A stretch of 64,000 bases of DNA from CAYFLR01 sp964343805 (GTDB taxonomy: Bacteria; Bdellovibrionota_B; Oligoflexia; CAYFLR01). The stretch is from positions 35,630 through 99,629 of the forward strand of contig CAYFLR010000016.1 of assembly GCA_964343805.1 (NCBI GenBank). The letters run 5' to 3'. Under the pieces are notes generated by a model. The model worked only from the letters and a program-made list of their open reading frames with translations. It was not told the origin of the DNA and did not search any database. The position numbers and the translations under genes are program-made. How positions within the stretch are numbered: position 1 is the first letter of the stretch; each line of letters starts with the position of its first letter. This document shows, in pieces, positions 20,052-28,070 of this stretch.

Positions 20052-21776
20052 TTAACGAGACCAGGTAGGAAATTTTAAACTTACAATCTGTTCTACTATT
20101 TGCTCTAGATCTTTTTTAATTACCGGTTTAGGTAAAAAATAATCCGCACCCATACCCAGGACTTTCTCAACCTCCTGAGGTGTGGCATGAGAGCTATTTA
20201 CCACGAGCGGAATGGAGGTCAGCCCCATTTCTAATTCCATACCCCGTATAGCAGTAAGAGTATCGTAACCTTGCTCCACCGGCATCTTTAAATCCAGGAT
20301 AATAAAATCGAAGAAGGTATCCATCTTAGATAGACGCTGAATTACCGACCTTGCATCACATACATTTTCAATACTAATATCTAAGGGGGTCAGTAAGCCT
20401 TCTAAAATCTGCTCTGAAAGAGTATCACCTTGTACTAGAAGAGCATTCATAGGAGGCCAGCAAATCACTTTAGAAATACATTGCTCAGGATCTGTCAGAA
20501 TATTAGGATCTTCGATAACCCGATCGGGAATTTCAAAATAAAAAGTGGTTCCCATCCCCAGCTGTGATTCAAACCAGATAGTCCCTCCCATGAGAGAAAC
20601 CAATTGATGACAGATGGACAGTCCGAGCCCCATTCCATCTTTTTGATTTTCTTTGTCCACCTGCTGGTACTCAAGAAACAATTCTTCGCCAAAACTTTCA
20701 GGAATACCTTCACCAAAATCTTGCACCGAAAAGAGAAGGTGATCTTTCTGTTTCTCCACCTTCAAGAGTATGGCTCCTCCATCTCCTGCATATTTTAGCG
20801 CATTGTTGATCAAATTGGACAGAACACGCTTAATATAATGTTCATCACCTAGACGTTGATCCTGTATGGCTGGATCTACCTCAGAGGAAATTACACAACT
20901 CCGACTTTCCGCCTCAAACTGAAAGCGAGATTCCAAAGAGGCCATGAGCTGGGAAAGATAAAATTCTCCCTCATTCAAACTGAGTTCCCCAGCTTCAAGT
21001 TTAGATTGCACTGATAAGTTATCCACAATCTCTTTGATGGTCTTTCCACCTTCTTCAATGATACTAAGAAAGGAATGCAGTTCAGCGGGAGGAACATTGT
21101 GACCTTTTAATACCTGACATAACCCCAAGATACCGTTCAAAGCGGAACGAATGTCATGACTCATACTAGAGATCAACTTGGATTTAATCAAAGTGGCATC
21201 ATTAGATTGTTGCTTGGCTTCGGTGAGGGTTCCCTCTCTTTCTTTTTGGGCACTAATATCTGTAATAATTACCCACACCTGGCCTAGCCTCTTCCCTTCA
21301 CCAGGCAAATAAAGCCCTCTCAGCTTTCCATGAAAAGTCGTCTTCTCACAAGTCAGCATCAGCAGTTCAATTTCTTGAAAAGATCTTTTCTGCTTCAACT
21401 GTTTTATAAAATAGAAGAAGCCTAATAAGGATTTTTGATCTACAAACTTAAGAAATGAACCATGGAGAAGGTTATCACTCTCTCCATGCAGCAATTCAGT
21501 GGCCATTTGGTTTAAATTAGAAATAGAGGCTTTGTCATCAATGATAATATAGGGCACAGGTGCCATATTGAATAGATCATAGAAATTCTTCTTGGCCTCA
21601 GCTAACTCTTTCTGTTCATTCCTCAACTTCTGTAAACGAAGGTTCACCATGATCTCTTTGGCCTCTAAATTTTTCATTTCGTTAAAGGTCAGAGCCATAT
21701 CTTCAGAGTTATAATCTCTGCGTGGAGTGAGATCCTCGTTAAAAATCGCTAATAAATCTGTATTAAAGCCTTTCAT
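20052..21776 (-). CDS. PAS hybrid histidine kinase with degenerate receiver
   Basis: The 574-aa protein is cytoplasmic. It has an N-terminal helix, a PAS domain (about 65-180), HisKA with SSMSHDIRSALNG, HATPase (NLINNALKYA, QDFGEGIP, GMGLGLSI), and a C-terminal receiver. The receiver keeps the acceptor Asp (IILDLKMP) and the Lys (PKP), but the acidic pair after strand 1 is replaced (LLVQGD), so phosphorylation there is doubtful. The same unusual HisKA signature (SHDIRSALNG) is found in the kinase at 28071, so the two are paralogues. It probably belongs with the response regulator gene 149 bases upstream. Confidence 0.9.
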   Translation of the reverse strand: MKGFNTDLLAIFNEDLTPRRDYNSEDMALTFNEMKNLEAKEIMVNLRLQKLRNEQKELAEAKKNFYDLFNMAPVPYIIIDDKASISNLNQMATELLHGESDNLLHGSFLKFVDQKSLLGFFYFIKQLKQKRSFQEIELLMLTCEKTTFHGKLRGLYLPGEGKRLGQVWVIITDISAQKEREGTLTEAKQQSNDATLIKSKLISSMSHDIRSALNGILGLCQVLKGHNVPPAELHSFLSIIEEGGKTIKEIVDNLSVQSKLEAGELSLNEGEFYLSQLMASLESRFQFEAESRSCVISSEVDPAIQDQRLGDEHYIKRVLSNLINNALKYAGDGGAILLKVEKQKDHLLFSVQDFGEGIPESFGEELFLEYQQVDKENQKDGMGLGLSICHQLVSLMGGTIWFESQLGMGTTFYFEIPDRVIEDPNILTDPEQCISKVICWPPMNALLVQGDTLSEQILEGLLTPLDISIENVCDARSVIQRLSKMDTFFDFIILDLKMPVEQGYDTLTAIRGMELEMGLTSIPLVVNSSHATPQEVEKVLGMGADYFLPKPVIKKDLEQIVEQIVSLKFPTWSR

Positions 21777-21925
21777 TGGGCAATTTACCTATCTTCTGTA
21801 GGGAAAAGTAGCAATGTGTATTTGGTGGCATTATAACCAGATCACCAAGAAAAATAAACTATTTTTTTGGAAAAAAATTAACAAAGGAATGACTGTAGGT
21901 TAACTGATCTTTTCTAAAACTAAGA

Positions 21926-22369
21926 TCAAGCTGATCCACTTAAACCATACATTTGTTGCGAGGAATCATCCATTCCCACTACATTTTTACACTCTTCAAA
22001 ATGACAGGCTAAGCGAGAACTCAGTTCATCAATATTCAAAGGTTTAGTCAGAGTATGGTTCATACCTGCTTGCAGACATTTTACATGGTCTTGGGGATGA
22101 GACAAACCTGTTAGAGCATAGATAACCGCAGTTTTTTCAATTATGCCTAAATCTTCAAGTTTCCTAATTTCTCGTGTTGCTTCCCATCCATCCACATTAG
22201 GCATGACACAATCCATAAGGATTAAATCATAAGGGTTTTCACGATGCATTTTTATAGCTTCTTCACCATTATTAGCCAAATCACTCGTCAATCCCAATAC
22301 TTCAAGTACCTCTTGCAAAACGAACTGATTGATCACTTGATCCTCAGCAATCAAGACCCTGAGACCCAT
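21926..22369 (-). CDS. Single-domain response regulator
   Basis: This is a 147-aa receiver with no output domain. The acidic pair (IAEDQ), phospho-acceptor (LILMDCVMP), Thr (ALTGL) and Lys (LTKPL) are all present. The closest similarity is to receivers found at the end of hybrid kinases (VLIAEDQVINQ). It is a likely phospho-partner for the kinase gene downstream at 20052, whose own receiver is degenerate. A 20-residue tail follows the fold. Confidence 0.9.
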   Translation of the reverse strand: MGLRVLIAEDQVINQFVLQEVLEVLGLTSDLANNGEEAIKMHRENPYDLILMDCVMPNVDGWEATREIRKLEDLGIIEKTAVIYALTGLSHPQDHVKCLQAGMNHTLTKPLNIDELSSRLACHFEECKNVVGMDDSSQQMYGLSGSA

Positions 22370-22510
22370 ACTCTAAACCTCTTTCTTTTGTACAGTATAA
22401 ATGTTTGGTGTTAATTAAATAATTTATCAAAGGATTTTGAGGTGATCAAGAGTTTTTTTATACTAGATACCAAATCGCCCACAGCTCACTCTCACAGTTT
22501 TAAATAAGTA

Positions 22511-23518
22511 TCAGATATCATCAAGCTTTTCCCGAGTACGGGTAAGTAAATCTTCATAGACATAGAGTTGGCCTCTTAATAATTGACACTCTTGCTGACT
22601 GGACAGCAAAGAATCTGATAGCTTAAGATTGGTCTCCAGTATATCAGCCTTACCTAGAGACATTTTACTCATTTCATCTACTAATTGAGTTCGTTTTTCA
22701 CCTAACTCCTTCAACTGACTAGATAATCTCAATTGGTTGACTCTTAAGTCTTCATTTATTTTTTCCAACTCCATGGTGCGTTGTCTCACCTGATCTTCTA
22801 GGTCAGACTTAGATTTTTCTAACTCCTCTTGCATTATTTGTTGTTGCTCATAGTAATGCACCAACTGACCACTCGTATTTTCTAGATGACGAGCCAGTGC
22901 CCCTAAATCATCTTTAGTTTTGATGGGGATGGGAGAAATCCGATGACTTTCAGCCAGCTCCATTGCTGATCTTTCTAAAATATTGACCTGCCTCACTAAG
23001 AATTGCTTAAAAAAGAGATGAAGAACACCAGCTGTAAACAACAAACAGACCACGAATCCCAGTAGTGTGACCCATAAAATACGGGTAATTAACTTAGAAG
23101 ACTTTTTATCCTCCATGGCATAAAAGATAGACCATTTCCATGGTTCGAATGTAAAATTCATAAATTGTCGATATTTGCTTTGATCTAACGATAATGTATT
23201 CAAAAGATCCTTTTGCTCAGCATCTCTGATCAACAACCCACCCAGCAACTTCTTTTTTTGTAAAACATGCAAAGCCTCTTTCTGCATCTCCTTGATGAAA
23301 AAGTCCACCTTACTCATTTTAGTAGTTTGAAGAAGCTGATTCCGATGATCGAGTTCACTAAAAATGGATTCTTGATAGGAAAGCTCAAGGTACTCATGAG
23401 CATATTGCCTAATTTCAGATTGGGTATTAAAAAAGAACCAACTTCCTAATCCACCAATCGAGATCACTAATATGGTGACCACCACCAACAAAATTTTCTT
23501 TTGTAAATTCAAGAACAA
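22511..23518 (-). CDS. HAMP transmembrane receptor with coiled-coil tail and no output domain
   Basis: The 335-aa protein has TM1 at about residues 9-29, a small extracytoplasmic sensor (about 30-140), TM2 (about 145-168), HAMP (about 170-220) and then a long coiled coil to the C-terminus. It has no kinase, cyclase or MCP-signal domain. The last ~90 residues align without gaps to the end of the response regulator at 27077 in the same operon. It starts three bases after the periplasmic binding protein gene, so the binding protein is a likely ligand carrier for this receptor. Confidence 0.75.
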   Translation of the reverse strand: MFLNLQKKILLVVVTILVISIGGLGSWFFFNTQSEIRQYAHEYLELSYQESIFSELDHRNQLLQTTKMSKVDFFIKEMQKEALHVLQKKKLLGGLLIRDAEQKDLLNTLSLDQSKYRQFMNFTFEPWKWSIFYAMEDKKSSKLITRILWVTLLGFVVCLLFTAGVLHLFFKQFLVRQVNILERSAMELAESHRISPIPIKTKDDLGALARHLENTSGQLVHYYEQQQIMQEELEKSKSDLEDQVRQRTMELEKINEDLRVNQLRLSSQLKELGEKRTQLVDEMSKMSLGKADILETNLKLSDSLLSSQQECQLLRGQLYVYEDLLTRTREKLDDI

Positions 23519-23521
23519 CCT

Positions 23522-24544
23522 CTAGTAGTATGTTCGGTCTTTGGCCAGTTCCAATATATAGGAAGGAATAGAAAGTTGCAATTTTTCTGCAGTTTTTAAA
23601 TTGATTGAGAATTGAATCTTACTTGGGAGGGAAGGAGGAATTTGCCCGGGAGACACTCCTTTTAAAATACGATGAGCCATTTCTGCAGTATCAGCTCCTT
23701 GGAAAACAGGATCTCCTGTAATGTGAATTAGAGCCCCGGATTTTACACTCTCTTCGGTTGCTCCTACAAGAAGGGGAGCCTTCAATTCTTGATAAATATG
23801 ATCATGTTCAGATAAAACCGCCAAAGCTCCCCGGGGAGCCCAAAAGTAATCAACTTGAGAAGTCATTTTTGCTATTGCAGCCTTAAGCTCTTTCAACATT
23901 ATTTGCTTATGAGTCTTCAAAGGACGAAATGGAATTTCTTGGGTAAGAAATTCTATTTTCTTATCCTTACTATTAGCAATTGCCTGTTGCATTCTTTTTA
24001 GGTCACTCAAGTCAGAGAAATAACTCGTGTGTATAAATCCCAACCTCAGTTTTTTCCTGGGGTATTTTTTGCGAAGAATATTGAGCATTAATTCAACTTT
24101 CGTTTGAGCGGCTATATAATGGACTTTGCCGGTAACCAATGTTCCTGTTGGTTTTCCAATTTCATTAATCAGTTTTGCCCCCACAGGGTCTGTTACACAC
24201 ATAAAAACCTGTGGAATTTTAAGAGGCAATGTATATTCAATAGCAACTTTAGAAGCTAAGGTGGCAACAGAAATTACTAAACTGGGTTTTCTTTGATCGA
24301 AAGAGCGCTTTAGTAAAGAATGGGCCAGCTGGAGATCACCTTCAGCATTAATCATCTCATAATGGATATTTTTACCTTCTTTATAGCCAAGATGCTGCAT
24401 CTTTTTTTTGAAAGCCACTATAAATTGCTCTAGAATCTTAGCATCCATAGTTTTAAAAACCAGAACACTTGGAATCTTATAAGCAAAGAGTTCTCCCGCA
24501 ATTGCACCAAGAAGCAAAACAACAAAAATAATTGATTTAAGCAT
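23522..24544 (-). CDS. ABC_sub_bind-type periplasmic substrate-binding protein
   Basis: The 340-aa protein carries a signal peptide (about 1-21) and a two-lobed fold of the ABC_sub_bind family (PF04392, TrpX-like). Typical segments are LVISVATLAS, IPQVFMCVTDPVGA, WAPRGALAVLSEHD and HITGDPVFQGAD. In other bacteria such proteins feed an ABC permease for aromatic or related compounds. Here no permease or ATPase gene is present, and the gene is packed between CheB-CheR-PAS and the HAMP receptor with three bases on each side. That favours ligand sensing over import. Confidence 0.85.
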   Translation of the reverse strand: MLKSIIFVVLLLGAIAGELFAYKIPSVLVFKTMDAKILEQFIVAFKKKMQHLGYKEGKNIHYEMINAEGDLQLAHSLLKRSFDQRKPSLVISVATLASKVAIEYTLPLKIPQVFMCVTDPVGAKLINEIGKPTGTLVTGKVHYIAAQTKVELMLNILRKKYPRKKLRLGFIHTSYFSDLSDLKRMQQAIANSKDKKIEFLTQEIPFRPLKTHKQIMLKELKAAIAKMTSQVDYFWAPRGALAVLSEHDHIYQELKAPLLVGATEESVKSGALIHITGDPVFQGADTAEMAHRILKGVSPGQIPPSLPSKIQFSINLKTAEKLQLSIPSYILELAKDRTYY

Positions 24545-24547
24545 GGC

Positions 24548-27067
24548 TTATTTAGTCAGAATGGACATGAAAGTTATGATAACACCTGAGCAGATGTTTT
24601 TAGTTACATGATAAGGAATAACTGTCATAAGTAAATCCTCACCTCTACGAGTCACCACTCTCTTTTCAACTATTTTCTGAGTTTCAAGAACGGTTTTGAT
24701 ATAATCCATCAAGTTCTCATTTTCTAAAGCGTGGTTAAACTGGCTGATGGGGCGGCCCACATCGGACTCAATGATTTTGTAAACTTTAGAAATCTGAGGC
24801 GTAAATCTTCGGATATTTAACTCATCATCCAGGAAGACAATTCCAATTTTTGCATTAGCAATCAGATTATCTAAGTCCATATTCACTTCGGTGAGTTCAA
24901 TAATCTTTTGTTGATGCTCAGCGTTTACAGTATAGAGCTCCTCATTTACAGATTGCAGCTCTTCATTGGTACTTTGCAGCTCTTCGTTGCTGGCTAATAG
25001 TTCCTCATTGGTGGCCTGTAATTCTTCATTGGAAGTTTCTAGCTCTTCCACTGTGGCTTGTAAGTTTTCCTTATTAAACTGAAGCTCTCTTTCTAAATCA
25101 GAAATGCGCTGCTCGGCTTCATCACTCAGACTATAGGTTTCACCTTCAGATTCAGATTGCTCATTACCAGAAGATTTCTGTGTAAAAAAGATGGCTGCTA
25201 AAAGGGGTTGCCCTTTCTTTTGAGGCAAGACTTTGAGGTTCATTTCAAAAATCTTGGCTCCCTCACCCATTCGGAGATGGATGTTAGTATAATGAATTTC
25301 TTGTTGGTTAGTAAATAAGCGCTGTAAACCAGTAGCTAGGGGAATGGAAAGTTCACTGGGCAACACTTTAGTTACATCATGAGAAGATTTTCCCATGGGA
25401 TATTTAAGAAGTGAGTAGGTGTCATTAAGGACATAAACCATTTCAAACTTCTCATTCACAATCAGACTGAGAGGTCCATAGTCATCGGAAATAAGGGTGA
25501 GAAAGCGTTCTATTATTCGATCTTCTTCGATGGAAAGACTCACTTTACCTTTAAATTGAGTCGTTTCGAGTAATGAACGAGTGCGATCTATTCCAGCCAT
25601 CTTAATGGTATCTGCAGGCATGCCTGCAATACGAGACTTTCCTTTAGACTTGTAGATTTTTAATTTATGTTCAACAGTTTCAAACATCTCTCCCGCATCT
25701 CCAATGGATTCACTATTACCTAAAACTAAAATCCCTGCTCGACGGATGGAGAAATTAAAATAGTGAAAGATTCTCTTTTGTAAAACAGATTGTAGATAGA
25801 TGAGAAGATTTCGACAACTCAGCAAATCAATATTGGTAAAAGGAGGATCTTTGATCAGGTTGTGTTGGGCAAAGATCACCATTTCTCTGATTTGACGCGA
25901 GATTTGCAAATACTCTTCTTTCTTTATAAAGTATTTAGTTAAATATTTTTCAGGAAGATCAGCCGCAATACTGGAAGGATAAATACCAACTCCCGCATGT
26001 AAGATCGCATTCTTGTCCACATCGGTAGCAAATACTTTGACACTGCGATTGATTTTGTGTTTTTCCAAGCACTCATTAAAGATCATAGCCAAAGTATAGG
26101 CTTCTTCACCTGTGGAGCATCCCGGCACCCAAACCCGTATGGGATGTTTCCCTTCTTTAATTAGGTTAGGAATATAATTATCTTCCAAATCCTGAAAGAC
26201 CTGCTCATCTCTAAAAAAGTTTGTGACCCCGATTAAGAGATCTTGAAACAATTTGAGCGTCTCCACCGAGGAAGACTCGATCAATCTCACGTACTCTTGC
26301 AAACTTGTGACCTGAGTAATGGTCATTCTTCGTTCAATACGTCTTACGATAGTGTTTTGTTTATAGTGAGTAAAATCAACTTTATGCTTTTCTCTAAGTT
26401 TAGAAAAAATACGGTTGACCCCATCCTGATTGGAGATGATGCCCTTATGATTATCCGGTTTAATAGCATAGGGGTGTTTAATATAGGACATAAGGATCTC
26501 AGGAAGTTCATGAGTATCAGCAATAAAGTCCACCATCCCGGAATTGACGGCTGAGCGAGGCATGCCATCAAACTTTGCAGTCTCTTCCCTTTGACTCATA
26601 ATCATACCACCTTTTTCTTTGATGGCACGAATTCCACGAGTTCCGTCACTCCCTGTTCCAGAGAGAATGATTCCAATAGATTTTTCACCTTGATCTTCTG
26701 CTAAGGAAGCAAAAAACATATCGATTGGAAGGTTGATTCCCCCATTTCTTTCTTGGGGATGAAGTAAAAATTTACCATGAAAGATAGTGAGATTGACTTT
26801 GGGAGTAATGAGATAGATGCAGTTTCGCTTGACTGTCATACCTTCTTCAACTCGATAAATTTCCATACTGGTATGCTTATTAAGCAGCTCCACCATCAGA
26901 CTTTTATAATCGGGAGAGAGATGCTGAATCACCACAAAGGCAAGATTGCTATCTGTAGGCATCTTTTTAAAAAATTCGCCTATAGCCTCAAGACCTCCGG
27001 CAGAAGCCCCAATTCCTACAAAGTATAATGGGCTATCCTTATGATTTTTTTCAGGTTTTGAATTCAT
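24548..27067 (-). CDS. CheB-CheR-PAS fusion
   Basis: The 839-aa cytoplasmic protein begins with a CheB methylesterase domain (about 12-195; GASAGG, QHLSPD and GTGSDG supply Ser, His and Asp) with no receiver. A CheR methyltransferase follows (about 215-480; VPGCSTGEEAYTLA is the SAM loop). After a linker comes a long coiled coil with repeated NEELQSTNEELQ-type units (about 640-715). A PAS domain (about 725-835) ends the protein, with no kinase. Such fusions regulate non-classical chemosensory or kinase systems. The separate receiver gene directly upstream (27077) may replace the missing CheB receiver. Confidence 0.93.
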   Translation of the reverse strand: MNSKPEKNHKDSPLYFVGIGASAGGLEAIGEFFKKMPTDSNLAFVVIQHLSPDYKSLMVELLNKHTSMEIYRVEEGMTVKRNCIYLITPKVNLTIFHGKFLLHPQERNGGINLPIDMFFASLAEDQGEKSIGIILSGTGSDGTRGIRAIKEKGGMIMSQREETAKFDGMPRSAVNSGMVDFIADTHELPEILMSYIKHPYAIKPDNHKGIISNQDGVNRIFSKLREKHKVDFTHYKQNTIVRRIERRMTITQVTSLQEYVRLIESSSVETLKLFQDLLIGVTNFFRDEQVFQDLEDNYIPNLIKEGKHPIRVWVPGCSTGEEAYTLAMIFNECLEKHKINRSVKVFATDVDKNAILHAGVGIYPSSIAADLPEKYLTKYFIKKEEYLQISRQIREMVIFAQHNLIKDPPFTNIDLLSCRNLLIYLQSVLQKRIFHYFNFSIRRAGILVLGNSESIGDAGEMFETVEHKLKIYKSKGKSRIAGMPADTIKMAGIDRTRSLLETTQFKGKVSLSIEEDRIIERFLTLISDDYGPLSLIVNEKFEMVYVLNDTYSLLKYPMGKSSHDVTKVLPSELSIPLATGLQRLFTNQQEIHYTNIHLRMGEGAKIFEMNLKVLPQKKGQPLLAAIFFTQKSSGNEQSESEGETYSLSDEAEQRISDLERELQFNKENLQATVEELETSNEELQATNEELLASNEELQSTNEELQSVNEELYTVNAEHQQKIIELTEVNMDLDNLIANAKIGIVFLDDELNIRRFTPQISKVYKIIESDVGRPISQFNHALENENLMDYIKTVLETQKIVEKRVVTRRGEDLLMTVIPYHVTKNICSGVIITFMSILTK

Positions 27068-27076
27068 AGTATTCCT

Positions 27077-27820
27077 TTATTCATTGCCAATTCTATCCTT
27101 AAGCTTTTTCAAAGTACGGTAATTCCTTTGAATTTCTTCCATTAGATAGGCATTTGACTCTTTTAAATTTATTATCTCACGGGTTAAAAGGGCATTGCTC
27201 TGAACAAGATCAGACTTTGACAATACCTCATCTGTAACCCGACGCACCAGATCTTTATTGGTAAGTCTAAACTCTTCCAAATTGTCTGACAACTGGATAT
27301 TTTCAAGCTTCAACTGATTTTTTTCAAAATTAAGCTCTTTGTTTTGATCTTCTACCAATTTCTGACTGTCCTTATTTTTGACAATCACCTTCTTAAGCTC
27401 AATGATGAGCTCTTCTAGAGACTGTTTCTGGTGGCTCAAAGTGTGCTGCCCTCGAAACCGTTCTAGCGCGAAGCGAAGTTTAAGCTCAATTCCAGGTTTT
27501 AACTCGTTTTTACAGAAAAAATCCTGAGCTCCCTTCTTTATAGAGAGGATCCCCATGCGTAAATCATCCAATTGAGTCAAAACAACAAAGGGAATATGCT
27601 GCACTTTTTCACTCAAAAGATCAATGGTAGATGTTCCTTGACTATCTGGTAGGCCGAGGTCCGCTACAACAATATCCACTTCTTTATCTTCAAGATAGGC
27701 GAGAGCCTCTTTGAGACTTTGATGCCAAATAAGTTCAAATTCAGTTTCTGAGTGAGAAAAAAGAGCGTGTTTGAGAAGTTCGTAATCAGCAGGCTCATCT
27801 TCGATAATAAGAATTTTCAT
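27077..27820 (-). CDS. Response regulator with coiled-coil C-terminal tail
   Basis: Residues 1-120 are a receiver with intact residues (IIEDEPAD, VVADLGLPD, VLTQ, and Lys in CKNE). Residues about 125-247 form a coiled coil with no DNA-binding or enzymatic domain. Its last ~90 residues are homologous to the tail of the HAMP receptor at 22511; both have L-x-K-[AS]-D-[IL]-[LV] exactly 48 residues from the end. First gene of a four-gene operon, nine bases before CheB-CheR-PAS. It is divergent from the kinase at 28071 across 250 bases that must hold both promoters. Confidence 0.88.
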   Translation of the reverse strand: MKILIIEDEPADYELLKHALFSHSETEFELIWHQSLKEALAYLEDKEVDIVVADLGLPDSQGTSTIDLLSEKVQHIPFVVLTQLDDLRMGILSIKKGAQDFFCKNELKPGIELKLRFALERFRGQHTLSHQKQSLEELIIELKKVIVKNKDSQKLVEDQNKELNFEKNQLKLENIQLSDNLEEFRLTNKDLVRRVTDEVLSKSDLVQSNALLTREIINLKESNAYLMEEIQRNYRTLKKLKDRIGNE

Positions 27821-28070
27821 AATAAACTTTCAAGGTTTGTCTGAAAAAGAAGAGACCAATCCTTTTCCATATTTCAGATTAACTATACCTATGTTTAATT
27901 ACTACTTCTGTCAAGCACCTAGATAGTAAAGTTTTCTTAACAAACGAATCCTAAGGTTTTTCCTTATAGTAAGTTCCTATTAATTATGCTAATTGGAGGC
28001 TAAGCAGGAAAAAAGCGTTAAAACCTACTACAAAAAAAATAAAGAAATCTGAGAGGAGCGTACCGCCCAG

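Noticed and set aside
21905..21928. Hairpin TGATCTT/AAGATCA as terminator of the solo regulator
   Set aside because: It overlaps the stop codon, has only 7 bp and no U run.
26243..26554. Frame antisense to CheB-CheR-PAS
   Set aside because: It overlaps a clear multi-domain gene along its whole length and shows no family features.
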